From assembly GCA_044433305.1 (NCBI GenBank), contig JAWXTS010000043.1:1-13976 (forward strand): a stretch of DNA of 13,976 nt. The letters run 5' to 3'. This DNA comes from JAWXTS01 sp044433305. Lineage in GTDB: Bacteria; Bacteroidota; Bacteroidia; Bacteroidales; Rikenellaceae. The position numbers and the translations under genes were made by a program. Below the pieces are notes generated by a model. It searched no databases. It saw only the letters and a program-made list of their open reading frames with translations, and had not been told where the DNA came from. Of this stretch, positions 1 to 7,875 are shown in pieces (within the stretch, counting starts at the first letter, position 1; each line of letters opens with the position of its first letter).

Positions 1-1690
1 TATCGGCAAAGAACTCGGTTATGGCAACAGCTATTATCCCTCCAACCTCGTTAGCCTCAGACAGCTCCTCAACGCTTGCTACCGACAGAGCCTCCATGGT
101 CTTGAAGTGACGGGCAAGGTATTTGGCCGTTGTTTCACCAACATGGCGTATGCCCAAGCCATAGAGAACACGCTCAAAGGAATTATCTTTCGAGGCCCTT
201 ACTCCGCTGATTATACGCTCGGCAGACTTGGCTCCCAAACGAGGTAGCTCGGCCATTTCACCCACATCAAGAGTATATAAATCGGCTATGCTATTTATCA
301 TCCCCCTATCATACAACAGCTGCACAGTATCTTCTCCAAGCCCATCAATGTTCATAGCCTTGCGCGAGATGAAGTGCAGAATCTTACCCACAATCTGTGG
401 CGGACAATTCTTAGCATTTGGGCAGTAGTGACGTACCCCACCCTCTTCTTTCACAAGCTTTGCACCACACTCTGGGCACGATTCGATAAACACAAAAGCC
501 TTGCTCTTAGCCTGTCTTTGAGTTAAATCTACACCCATAATCTTAGGGATAATCTCTCCTCCCTTTTCTACATAGACCATATCCGAAACCCTGACATCCA
601 AGGTTTCTATAATGTCGGCATTATGCAGGGATGCTCTCTTGACCACCGTGCCCGACAGCTGCACTGGCTCAAGGTTGGCCACAGGAGTGACAACACCCGT
701 GCGCCCCACCTGAAAGTCTATACTCTCAAGGCGTGTTAGTGCAGACTCGGCCTTGAACTTGTAGGCCACAGCCCAACGAGGAGCTTTAGCAGTGGCTCCA
801 AGCCCACGCTGATGACGATACTCGTTGACCTTAACAACAGCTCCGTCGGTAGCATATCCTAGCTCAGCACGAGCCGAATCCCAATGGTTTATAAACTCAA
901 ATATATCTTTTGCACTATGGCACAATTTCATATCCGTAGACACCTTAAAACCCCACTCACGCGCCTTGCTAAGGTTCTCGAAGTGGCTCTCAAATGGCAG
1001 ACCCTCGCCCTGAATACCATACAAGAAACAATCTAAGCCACGCTGGGCCACAATGGCCGAGTTCTGCATCTTAAGAGTTCCAGCGGCAGCATTACGGGCA
1101 TTGGCAAATGGAGCATCTCCTATCTCTTCACGCTCGGCATTAAGCCTATCAAAGGATGAATAAGGCATAAATATCTCGCCACGAATCTCAAAGAAGCTAG
1201 GATAATCATCGCCCTGAAGCCTCAACGGAACGCTCTTTATGGTTCTCACATTGGCCGTGACATCATCGCCAACCGTACCATCACCACGTGTTAGGGCTTG
1301 GGTCAACACGCCATTTTCGTAGGTTAGGGAGATAGCCGTGCCGTCAAACTTAAGCTCACACACAAAGTCAACCTGCGACAGCTCACGCTCAATGCGCTCT
1401 ACGAACTCGCCCATCTCTGCCAAAGAATAGGTATTAGACAAAGACATCATGGCATAGCGGTGGGAAACCTGATTAAACGATTCTACAATATCGCTTCCGA
1501 CCCTCTGGCTAGGCGAAGAAGAATCAAAGAACTCTGGATTCTGCAACTCAAGTTCACACAGCTCGCTCAAGCGCAAATCGTACTCATAATCACTAACAGT
1601 TGGAGAGTTGAGCACATAGTACTGATGATTGAAATTGTTGAGCTCAGCACGCAGAGACTCTATTTTTTGTTTTATTTCGGCTTTATTCAT
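1..1690 (-). CDS. ligA: NAD-dependent DNA ligase LigA (C-terminus beyond window)
   Basis: Seals nicks in duplex DNA in replication and repair, using NAD+ to adenylate an active-site lysine. I translated 563 codons from the ATG at 1690 with no stop, so the 3' end lies outside the window. Seen: an N-terminal Ia-like segment with YxxD-type residues (HQYYVLNSPTVSDYEYD, about 22-38); the adenylation motif CELKFDG with the nucleotidyl-accepting Lys114; a GEIFMP motif (171-176); an OB-fold region with EKGGEIIPKI (376-385); a zinc finger with Cys405, 408, 423 and 429; and helix-hairpin-helix repeats from about 440. The C-terminal BRCT domain expected in this family is not reached. No Shine-Dalgarno is seen before the start. 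A TACCTTTA box at 1702-1695 resembles a -7 element but has no well-spaced -33 partner. Divergent from the small acidic protein gene at 1798. Confidence 0.96.
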   Translation of the reverse strand, partial: MNKAEIKQKIESLRAELNNFNHQYYVLNSPTVSDYEYDLRLSELCELELQNPEFFDSSSPSQRVGSDIVESFNQVSHRYAMMSLSNTYSLAEMGEFVERIERELSQVDFVCELKFDGTAISLTYENGVLTQALTRGDGTVGDDVTANVRTIKSVPLRLQGDDYPSFFEIRGEIFMPYSSFDRLNAEREEIGDAPFANARNAAAGTLKMQNSAIVAQRGLDCFLYGIQGEGLPFESHFENLSKAREWGFKVSTDMKLCHSAKDIFEFINHWDSARAELGYATDGAVVKVNEYRHQRGLGATAKAPRWAVAYKFKAESALTRLESIDFQVGRTGVVTPVANLEPVQLSGTVVKRASLHNADIIETLDVRVSDMVYVEKGGEIIPKIMGVDLTQRQAKSKAFVFIESCPECGAKLVKEEGGVRHYCPNAKNCPPQIVGKILHFISRKAMNIDGLGEDTVQLLYDRGMINSIADLYTLDVGEMAELPRLGAKSAERIISGVRASKDNSFERVLYGLGIRHVGETTAKYLARHFKTMEALSVASVEELSEANEVGGIIAVAITEFFAD

Positions 1691-1744
1691 AGCGTAAAGG
1701 TAGCGTTTTTTGCAGAAATTTAAATATTTTTTCGCAAACCTTAT

Positions 1745-1773
1745 TTTGGATTTATAAAATTTGTGTAATATTG
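1745..1773 (+). promoter_or_regulatory. Probable Bacteroidetes-type promoter for the 1798 gene
   Basis: TTTG at 1745-1748 and TAATATTG at 1766-1773 are 17 bases apart. This is close to the Bacteroidetes -33 TTTG / -7 TAnnTTTG pattern, with one mismatch in the -7 box and a slightly short spacer. Transcription would start about 1780, giving a short leader. Confidence 0.4.
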
Positions 1774-1797
1774 CAGAAAATTTTCCCACAATAGGAT

Positions 1798-2106
1798 ATG
1801 ACAAAAGTAAGAAACATGAAGAAGAGGCTAGTAATAAGCTACGACAATTTAACACCAGAACTAAAAGAAGAAGTAAAAGCTCAACACCCTAACGGATTCA
1901 ATGACAGCATGATGCGTATAGATAAGGGGGCTGATGATTTCTTCTACGCAATAGTTCTTGAAACAGAAGAAATAAACTATCTCATTAAGATAGATGTGAA
2001 GATAGACGACAAAGTAGATGACGACGACCACTTCGATGATGACGAAATAAAAGACACTGACGATCTTATATCTACTGGTGATGAACAGTTTGGCGAAGAA
2101 AACTAA
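1798..2106 (+). CDS. Small acidic conserved hypothetical protein
   Basis: A 102-residue protein of unknown function. The first 65 residues look like a compact folded domain with alternating hydrophobic strands (KRLVISYDNL, DFFYAIVLET, NYLIKIDVKI). The last 40 are strongly acidic (DDKVDDDDHFDDDEIKD and more) and probably disordered. No signal peptide or membrane segment. The text resembles small hypothetical proteins I recall from Bacteroidales, but I cannot name a function. The ATG at 1816 (MKKRLVISYD) may be the true start, because homologues as I remember them begin there; 1798 is the longer in-frame choice. The gene is a single unit with its own promoter, ending before a strong hairpin terminator. 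The acidic tail could mimic nucleic acid or bind a basic partner, which is inference only. Confidence 0.75.
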   Translation: MTKVRNMKKRLVISYDNLTPELKEEVKAQHPNGFNDSMMRIDKGADDFFYAIVLETEEINYLIKIDVKIDDKVDDDDHFDDDEIKDTDDLISTGDEQFGEEN

Positions 2107-2140
2107 AGATTCAAACCATCAATTCAACCAGACAAAACAT

Positions 2141-2182
2141 AAAAATACCCACTAAAGCATAAAAACTTTAGTGGGTATTTTT
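2141..2182. terminator. Bidirectional intrinsic terminator
   Basis: Perfect 17-base inverted repeat: 2141-2157 pairs with 2166-2182 around an 8-base loop. The core is ACCCACTAAAG/CTTTAGTGGGT, flanked by A5 on one side and T5-6 on the other. On either strand it is therefore a stem followed by U residues. It lies between the convergent genes ending at 2106 and 2199 and can serve both. Confidence 0.9.
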
Positions 2183-2198
2183 TATCTTAAAAAAACAA

Positions 2199-3167
2199 TT
2201 ATTTATCAGCACACAACTTCCACACTAGGGCCGAAGCACCAAGCACAGCGGCATTCTTGCCATCAATGCTAGATGCCAAAAGTTTTACTTTATTTCTGAA
2301 GTTGCTCATCATATGTTGCTCCATATATTTTTTCGTTGGCTCAAAGATATATTTTCCAGCCTTGGCAAGCCCGCCAAAAAGGAAAATAGCCTCAGGCGAA
2401 GTCATAACAGCGGCATCAGCCAGTGCGTGACCAAGCACCATGCCCGTATATTCATAGGCTTCGATTGCTAGCTTATCGCCCTCAAGAGCAGCCTGAGTAA
2501 TCATCTGAGCAGTAAGCTGATTGTAACTCACATCACGAAAAGCACTAGGCGCGGTTGAATCGGCCATAAGTTTAAATATGGTGCGCTTGATACCCGTTGC
2601 CGAAACATAGGTCTCAAGGCAGCCCTTGCGACCACAGCCACATATTCTACCTGTATGGTTAACGGTAATATGTCCCAGCTCACCAGCAAAACCATCATGT
2701 CCGTAGACCAGATGGCCTCCGCTGACAACACCGCTACCAAGGCCAGTACCCAAGGTTATAACTATAAAGTCTTTCATATCCTTGGCACCTCCATAGGTCA
2801 TCTCGCCTATGGCTGCTGCATTAGCGTCATTGGTAATAAAGATTGGCACCATAGGGAAGAATGGCTGCATCTTCTCGACAAAAGGAACCACACCCTGCCA
2901 TTTTAGGTTAGGTGCATTTTCTATTGTGCCCCTAAAATAATTTGCATTTGGAGCACCAACGCCTATGCCCTGCAACTCATAGTCAAAGTCTAAACTATCG
3001 AGCTGAGATCTCACTCTCTGAGCCAATGATGAGATAAAATCATCTACTTTAATATAGTCCTGAGTCGATATGACTCCCTCGCAAAATACATTGCCCTGAT
3101 TGTCAACAATGCCGTACACTGTATTGGTACCGCCAATGTCTATGCCTACTGAAACTTTCATTCTCAT
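2199..3167 (-). CDS. ROK-family sugar kinase (glucokinase-like)
   Basis: A cytoplasmic ATP-dependent hexose kinase of the ROK family (actin/HSP70/hexokinase fold), most likely acting on glucose or a related sugar. Seen: N-terminal phosphate-binding loop DIGGTNT (10-16); catalytic Asp114 in ITNDANAAAIGE; a second glycine-rich loop TLGTGLGSG (138-146); ELGH with His166; and the ROK zinc site CGCGRKGCLE with Cys176, 178 and 183. At 322 residues the protein is full length for the family. The third codon is also ATG (3161), giving MKVSVGIDIGG. I prefer it because the predicted transcription start is only a few bases upstream of 3167. It stands alone, divergent from the prenyl synthase operon. ROK members also include N-acetylglucosamine, N-acetylmannosamine and fructose kinases; the exact substrate cannot be read from sequence. 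Confidence 0.92.
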   Translation of the reverse strand: MRMKVSVGIDIGGTNTVYGIVDNQGNVFCEGVISTQDYIKVDDFISSLAQRVRSQLDSLDFDYELQGIGVGAPNANYFRGTIENAPNLKWQGVVPFVEKMQPFFPMVPIFITNDANAAAIGEMTYGGAKDMKDFIVITLGTGLGSGVVSGGHLVYGHDGFAGELGHITVNHTGRICGCGRKGCLETYVSATGIKRTIFKLMADSTAPSAFRDVSYNQLTAQMITQAALEGDKLAIEAYEYTGMVLGHALADAAVMTSPEAIFLFGGLAKAGKYIFEPTKKYMEQHMMSNFRNKVKLLASSIDGKNAAVLGASALVWKLCADK

Positions 3168-3178
3168 TAAATTTACTT

Positions 3179-3210
3179 CAAAAGTAATATTTATTTACTG
3201 CAAATACAAT
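3179..3210 (-). promoter_or_regulatory. Probable promoter of the ROK kinase gene
   Basis: Read on the minus strand: ATTG (3210-3207), 20 bases, then TACTTTTG (3186-3179), a perfect TAnnTTTG -7 box. Transcription would start near 3172, leaving almost no leader before 3167. Confidence 0.45.
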
Positions 3211-3227
3211 ACATATTTAGGAATAAA

Positions 3228-3259
3228 TTTGGGAATACGATAATTTTCGCCCAACTTTG
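3228..3259 (+). promoter_or_regulatory. Probable promoter of the prenyl synthase/U32 operon
   Basis: TTTG at 3228-3231, a 20-base spacer, and CAACTTTG at 3252-3259, one mismatch from TAnnTTTG. The start codon follows at 3282. It is divergent from the kinase promoter, so both promoters share about 80 bases. Confidence 0.45.
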
Positions 3260-3281
3260 TGGTGTATAAAACCCATAAGTG

Positions 3282-4256
3282 ATGTATACCCACCAACAAA
3301 TATGTGAACATATAGAGCAGTATATTCAGGATTATAAGTTTGAAACTATAAGCCCTGAATTATTTGAGCCAATAGCATATACCATCAAACAGCCAGGTAA
3401 GAGAATCAGACCTACGCTAGCAGCTCTGAGCTATAACCTATTCTGTGACAACCTTGAAAAGCTGTGGCCTGTGGCTGTGGCCATAGAGATGTTCCACAAT
3501 TTCACACTGCTGCATGACGATATTATGGACAACTCTATGCTCAGACGTAATATGCCAACCGTACACGCAAAGTGGGGAGCTAACTCGGCCATTCTTTCGG
3601 GTGACGCCATGCTTATAGAATCTTACAAACTTTTGGAGAATACTCCATCCGAGATACTACCCGAGGTGCTAGCTATATTCAACGCCACCTCTCGCGGAGT
3701 GTGCGAGGGACAGCAGATGGACATGGCCTTTGAGGACAGAGACGATGTCGAGCTTTCAGAGTATATCGTTATGATAGGGCTTAAGACAGCCATCCTGCTT
3801 GAAGGAGCCATGAAGATAGGCGCGCTAATGGGTGGAGCAAGCCTTGAGCAGGCATCGACCATAGCCCACTACGGCTATTTGATAGGACTTGCATTCCAGA
3901 TTCAAGATGACATCCTTGACTTATACGCAGACAGCAAGAACTTTGGCAAGCCCATAGGTGGCGACATTATAGAGGGAAAGAAGTGTTACCTGCTACTAGC
4001 CGCTCTAGAGCAGGCCTCGCAAAGTCAAAAACAAGATCTTCAGGGTATTATAAGTAGCAAAAACATAGACCCTCAAGAAAAGATAAACAATGTAAGGGCT
4101 ATATACGACAGTCTCAACATAAAAGAAATAGCAACCAGTGCCGTTGAAGAGGGATTTGCTCAGGCAGACGAGATACTAGAAAATAGTGGCATCGAAAGCT
4201 CAAAGTTAGAAGAACTTAGGAGTTTTGTTCAGAACTTAAAAAATCGCAACAAATAG
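3282..4256 (+). CDS. Polyprenyl diphosphate synthase (short-chain type)
   Basis: Condenses isopentenyl diphosphate with allylic diphosphates to make prenyl chains for quinones or undecaprenyl precursors; cytosolic, all-alpha, Mg2+-dependent. Numbering is from the GTG at 3279, one codon before the preferred ATG at 3282. Seen: PGKRIRPTL (39-47); first aspartate-rich motif LLHDDIMD (Asp80, 81, 84); GQQMD (144-148); second motif QIQDDILD (Asp210, 211, 214); and GKPIGGDI-EGKK downstream. The length of 324-325 residues is normal. There is no two-residue insertion in the first motif. Phe75 lies five residues before it, and a bulky residue here usually limits the product to short chains (C15-C20) rather than the C40-C55 chains of long-chain synthases. 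The product length is inference. It is the first gene of an operon; the next starts 2 bases after its stop. Confidence 0.93.
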   Translation: MYTHQQICEHIEQYIQDYKFETISPELFEPIAYTIKQPGKRIRPTLAALSYNLFCDNLEKLWPVAVAIEMFHNFTLLHDDIMDNSMLRRNMPTVHAKWGANSAILSGDAMLIESYKLLENTPSEILPEVLAIFNATSRGVCEGQQMDMAFEDRDDVELSEYIVMIGLKTAILLEGAMKIGALMGGASLEQASTIAHYGYLIGLAFQIQDDILDLYADSKNFGKPIGGDIIEGKKCYLLLAALEQASQSQKQDLQGIISSKNIDPQEKINNVRAIYDSLNIKEIATSAVEEGFAQADEILENSGIESSKLEELRSFVQNLKNRNK

Positions 4257-4258
4257 AT

Positions 4259-5512
4259 ATGATAACAAACAGAAATGAGGTTGAGATAATGGCCCCCGTA
4301 GGCTCTTACGAATCTCTAGCAGCAGCCATACAGGCTGGTGCCAACTCAGTATATTTTGGTGTCGAGCAACTTAACATGCGCTCGCGCTCGGCTGCCAACT
4401 TCACCCTTGTGGACCTTGCCAAGATAGTGGCCAAGGCACGCGAGCACAATGTAAAAACATATCTTACTGTAAATACGGTGCTCTATGACCAAGACATAGA
4501 GACCATGCACGCCATTATGGACTGTGCAAAAAAAGAGGGCATAACAGCCATCATAGCCTCTGACCAAGCAGCCATACTATATGCTTCGAGCATAGGCCTT
4601 GAGGTGCACATATCTACTCAGCTCAACGTCTCTAACTTCGAGACCTTGAAATTCTACGCCCAGTATGCTGACGTTATTGTACTTGCCAGAGAGCTTACCA
4701 TAGACAAGATAAAAGCTATATCAGAGAAAATCAAGGAGACCAACCTACGCGGACCAAGCGGCGAGCTGGTACAGATAGAGATGTTTGCCCACGGAGCACT
4801 TTGCATGGCTATTTCGGGCAAGTGTTATTTGAGCCTTCATGATAACGACTGCTCGGCCAACCGCGGTGCCTGCCGACAGATATGTCGTCGTAGCTACAAT
4901 GTCACCGACAGCGAAACGGGCGAAGAACTGAAAATCGAAAACCATTATATAATGTCTCCTAAAGACTTATGCACAATAGACTTCCTTGACAAGTTTATTG
5001 ATGCAGGAGTGAGAGTGCTTAAGATTGAGGGGCGTGCCCGCTCGGCCGAATACGTCAAGCGCGTTTGTGAGTGCTACAACACAGCCCTAGAGGCTATGGC
5101 GCAAGGCACATACACCCAAGAGCTAAAATATGAGCTTGTAGAAAAACTGAAGACCGTATTCAATCGTGGATTCTGGGGTGGCTACTACATGGGTGAGCGT
5201 GCAGGCGAGTGGTGTGGCAACTACGGCTCGACAGCAACTCAGCGCAAGGTGTATGTGGGTAAAGTGACCAACTTCTTTGGCAATGCCAGTGTGGCCGAAG
5301 TTCAGATTGAGGCCTCGCCACTAGAGCTTGGTGAGCAGATTCTATTTATGGGAGAAACAACGGGCGTGCTAGAAATGGACGTCGAAGAGATACGCGTAGC
5401 ACTAAAACCAGTCGAAAGAACAGTACAAGGCGAGCTTTGCTCTATCAAAACGCCTTCTAAGGTACGTCGTGGCGACAAGCTATACAAGATGGTATCAACA
5501 ACAGAGGAGTAG
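4259..5512 (+). CDS. U32-family protein (TrhP/PrtC-like)
   Basis: A 417-residue member of the family once called peptidase U32. Characterised members include Porphyromonas PrtC, described as a collagenase, and the RNA or quinone hydroxylation factors TrhP, RlhA, UbiU and UbiV. Seen: N-terminal TIM-barrel start (EIMAPVGSYESLAAAIQAGA); the U32 signature EMFAHGALCMAISGKCYLS (174-192); then NRGACRQICRR (201-211) and MSPKDLC (232-238). Cys182, 189, 205 and 238 are spaced like the iron-sulfur ligands of UbiU and are candidate 4Fe-4S ligands; Cys198 and 209 are additional. A C-terminal beta-barrel-like part follows from about 335 (KVYVGKVTNF). The two-base gap to the prenyl synthase implies translational coupling. 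I favour a tRNA/rRNA hydroxylase-type role over a protease, but sequence alone does not settle this. Confidence 0.9.
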   Translation: MITNRNEVEIMAPVGSYESLAAAIQAGANSVYFGVEQLNMRSRSAANFTLVDLAKIVAKAREHNVKTYLTVNTVLYDQDIETMHAIMDCAKKEGITAIIASDQAAILYASSIGLEVHISTQLNVSNFETLKFYAQYADVIVLARELTIDKIKAISEKIKETNLRGPSGELVQIEMFAHGALCMAISGKCYLSLHDNDCSANRGACRQICRRSYNVTDSETGEELKIENHYIMSPKDLCTIDFLDKFIDAGVRVLKIEGRARSAEYVKRVCECYNTALEAMAQGTYTQELKYELVEKLKTVFNRGFWGGYYMGERAGEWCGNYGSTATQRKVYVGKVTNFFGNASVAEVQIEASPLELGEQILFMGETTGVLEMDVEEIRVALKPVERTVQGELCSIKTPSKVRRGDKLYKMVSTTEE

Positions 5513-5565
5513 AATCACACAAGACCCTACCCCTCTATTTAACTTATTATCTGAACGCCACGATA

Positions 5566-6879
5566 TTATTTGGCGTGGTGTTCAGCAAATATCTTCATGC
5601 GCTCATCAAGTAGCGCATACTGATTGTCTTTTATAAATGATGTGCAAACGCGAAGGCCCTGTTGCAGGCTACCCGTGGTATCTAGCGCAATGGCACTAAC
5701 ACCGTAGTAAAGCAACTCGCGCATAAGCTCTCCGCCACTCATATTTCCGTATCCTATGGTGAAATAGAAGCCACTGCCTATATCCTCGCCCATGTCATTG
5801 TCATAGATGATATGGAAACCATGATTGCAGAATATCTCTTTTAGCTTCTCGGCCCTACGTCCATACTCCTGCACAGACTCCAAAAAGTTATACTCTCCAT
5901 TGTTGGCCGCCTTGAACATAGCCGCCAAAGCATGCTGCGAACTGTGAGCAACGCCAGAAGATAGTGTATAAAGGACTCTATCGACAAATACCTTTCCAAA
6001 TTCACCCACCGTGTAACGCTCCTTAAGGGCCTCATAATTGCGGCTATAAAGTTTAGGCGATATGATGCTGACACCTATGCGCTGACCAGCATAGCTAAAG
6101 GCCTTAGAGCCAGAAATCATTATAAGGTAGTTGTCTGTATATTTATGTACCGATGGCTGGAAAGGAGCAACAAAAGGATGACTGTAATCCTTACGGAAGT
6201 CCATACCGAAATATGCCAAGTCCTCGATTACGATAGTGTCATATTTAGTTGCTAGTCGACCTATGCCCTCAAGCTCCTGCTCTGTTAGGCACACCCACGA
6301 AGGGTTGTTAGGATTAGAGTAGATGATATTGCATATATTGCCCACGGCAAGCATTTGCTCTAGCTTCTCCATCAACTTGTCGCCACGATGGTCATACATA
6401 TCAAAGGACACATATTTCATGCCTAGCACGCGCAGCTGGTCCTTCTGTACAGGGAAACCTGGGTCTATGAAAAGTACTGTATCTTTAGCAGGGTTGCTCT
6501 GTCCCGAAACCAAGAATGCAGCATACGCTCCTTGCATAGAACCAACGGTAGGGATGCAGTATTCGGCAGAAGTTTTCAAATCTAGGAAGGCCTCGGCAAA
6601 ACGCGCCGACTCAACCTTTAGTGGGTCTATACCTGGAAGTGGAGGATAAACCGCTGCAACGCCATTTCTTAGGGCTGCAATCTCGGCCTCGACGCCTATC
6701 TGCTCTGGAGCAAGACCAGGGATGCCCATCTCCATATGTATAAAAGAATCTGGCAGGTCGGCCTCAACTCTCTTTGCTACGGTGACAATCTCACGAATGG
6801 TAGCCTTACTAAAATCTGGCAGAGCCAACGAATCTATGGCTGCGGTGACCAAGTTAAAATCTATCGGTGTATTTTTCAT
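5566..6879 (-). CDS. PLP-dependent aminotransferase, class I/II
   Basis: A fold-type I aminotransferase of 437 residues, cytosolic; the amino-acid substrate is unknown. Seen: GSMQGAYAAF (113-122) in the cofactor phosphate-binding area; YSNPNNPSW (187-195) with the conserved Asn192; IEDLAYFGMDFR (218-229) with Asp220, which contacts the pyridine nitrogen, and Tyr223; ISGSKAFSYAGQRIG (255-269) with the Schiff-base Lys259 and Arg267; and a C-terminal Arg410 (LQQGLRV) placed like the residue that binds the substrate carboxylate. All catalytic positions are intact. It is a single gene, convergent with the U32 gene and divergent from the DUF4923-like gene. A good TAnnTTTG promoter lies about 45 bases upstream. 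No neighbour points to a pathway. Confidence 0.92.
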   Translation of the reverse strand: MKNTPIDFNLVTAAIDSLALPDFSKATIREIVTVAKRVEADLPDSFIHMEMGIPGLAPEQIGVEAEIAALRNGVAAVYPPLPGIDPLKVESARFAEAFLDLKTSAEYCIPTVGSMQGAYAAFLVSGQSNPAKDTVLFIDPGFPVQKDQLRVLGMKYVSFDMYDHRGDKLMEKLEQMLAVGNICNIIYSNPNNPSWVCLTEQELEGIGRLATKYDTIVIEDLAYFGMDFRKDYSHPFVAPFQPSVHKYTDNYLIMISGSKAFSYAGQRIGVSIISPKLYSRNYEALKERYTVGEFGKVFVDRVLYTLSSGVAHSSQHALAAMFKAANNGEYNFLESVQEYGRRAEKLKEIFCNHGFHIIYDNDMGEDIGSGFYFTIGYGNMSGGELMRELLYYGVSAIALDTTGSLQQGLRVCTSFIKDNQYALLDERMKIFAEHHAK

Positions 6880-6923
6880 ATCGTATATTCAAGTTATCGA
6901 AAGTAGTAATCTATTACAAGAGC

Positions 6924-6956
6924 CAAAGTTAGCAATTATATTTATTTTTTCGCAAT
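6924..6956 (-). promoter_or_regulatory. Probable promoter of the aminotransferase gene
   Basis: Read on the minus strand: ATTG (6956-6953), 21 bases, then TAACTTTG (6931-6924), a perfect TAnnTTTG box. The start codon at 6879 leaves a leader of about 38 bases. Confidence 0.55.
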
Positions 6957-7090
6957 TAAAATTTCACATAGTGTCTAAAACTTAAATTAATTCAGGCTGT
7001 TAATTAGCGCAATTTCCACGCATACTGGGCAAGATAAAAAAACAAAAAGTTTAAATTTCATAGTAAATAACAACAATAATAAGGTACAGA

Positions 7091-7122
7091 ATTGTGTTAT
7101 ATAAACAAAGTTATTACCTTTG
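7091..7122 (+). promoter_or_regulatory. Promoter of the DUF4923-like gene
   Basis: ATTG at 7091-7094, 20 bases, then TACCTTTG at 7115-7122, an exact TAnnTTTG match. The ATG is at 7147, so the leader is short and A/T-rich. The -7 box is the right arm of an inverted repeat (ACAAAG 7105-7110 / CTTTGT 7118-7123). Confidence 0.65.
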
Positions 7123-7146
7123 TAATCAATCTTATTTATAAATATA

Positions 7147-7821
7147 ATGAAAAAATATCTACTTCTAGCATCAATTCTACTGTGTGGTTCACAGATTAAC
7201 GCACAGTCTTTTTCAGACATCTTCAGCTCATCAACCGTAAAAGACGTCGTAACTTCAGTAACAGGTGGACAGACCCTTTCTCAGGATAACATCTTGGGAG
7301 AATGGACCTACCTTAAACCAGCAGCTCAGCTAAACAGCGACAACGTACTAACAAGTGCCGCAGGAACTCTAGCAACATCTGAGGTGGAGAGCAAATTGGA
7401 GGAGTATTGTTCTAAGGTCGGCCTTACTGCTAGCACCTTCAAATTCACTTTTGAGTCTGACAACACCTTTACTTGTACTGTAAAAACAAAGAACCTATCG
7501 GGTACATACACTATTGACTCTAACAGCAATACGTTGACCCTAAAATTCGGAGTATACAGCACCATCAACCTTGGTTCTATCACTGCTGATGTATCTCTAC
7601 TGACAGATTCTATGTCGCTACTTTTTCAGGCAGACAGCATACTATCTCTAATCTCAAAGGTATCTTCAATATCTAGCAACAGCACGCTTGAACTACTTAG
7701 CAGCCTGTCAGAGCAATATGATGGTCTTATGCTAGGTTTCGAGCTTGAACAAACCGTAGACAACAGCACAGAATCATCTGCATCATCTGCTATCTCTACA
7801 ATCAAAAACCTTTTCAACTAG
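7147..7821 (+). CDS. Secreted DUF4923/lipocalin-like protein
   Basis: A 224-residue exported protein. Residues 1-20 form a signal peptide: charged MKKY, hydrophobic LLLASILL, and a likely cleavage after INAQ. There is no lipobox at the cleavage site, so a soluble periplasmic or secreted form is more likely than a lipoprotein. The mature part begins with a Ser/Thr-rich stretch. The domain opens with DNILGEWTYLKPA (about 48-60), followed by an alpha-helical insert (SEVESKLEEYCSKVGL) and a run of beta strands (FKFTFESDNTFTCTV, LSGTYTIDS, NTLTLKFG). This order matches DUF4923 proteins of Bacteroidales, which are lipocalin-like with unknown ligand. The C-terminal third is Ser/Leu-rich. It is monocistronic, with its own promoter and terminator. 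Family assignment is from memory of the pattern. Confidence 0.82.
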   Translation: MKKYLLLASILLCGSQINAQSFSDIFSSSTVKDVVTSVTGGQTLSQDNILGEWTYLKPAAQLNSDNVLTSAAGTLATSEVESKLEEYCSKVGLTASTFKFTFESDNTFTCTVKTKNLSGTYTIDSNSNTLTLKFGVYSTINLGSITADVSLLTDSMSLLFQADSILSLISKVSSISSNSTLELLSSLSEQYDGLMLGFELEQTVDNSTESSASSAISTIKNLFN

Positions 7822-7841
7822 ACTTTTTTAATACAAAATAC

Positions 7842-7875
7842 AACGAGGGCGGTTCATTTTGGACCGCCCTTTGTT
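7842..7875 (+). terminator. Intrinsic terminator after the DUF4923-like gene
   Basis: AGGGCGGT (7846-7853) pairs with ACCGCCCT (7863-7870), an 8-bp G/C-rich stem with a 9-base loop, followed by TTGTTATTT. Flanking AAC/GTT can extend it with a bulge. Confidence 0.82.

Noticed and set aside
228..1013. Plus-strand ORFs within the ligA region
   Set aside because: Shadows of ligA, whose minus-strand reading contains every expected ligase motif.
1695..1738. Possible ligA promoter: TACCTTTA at 1702-1695 with TTTG at 1738-1735 on the minus strand
   Set aside because: The spacer is about 32 bases, far from the usual 19-21, and the last base of the -7 box mismatches.
5555..5576. ACGCCA/TGGCGT inverted repeat between the U32 and aminotransferase genes
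   Set aside because: Only 6 bp with a 10-base loop, no T run, and half of it lies in the aminotransferase coding end. It is too weak to call a terminator.
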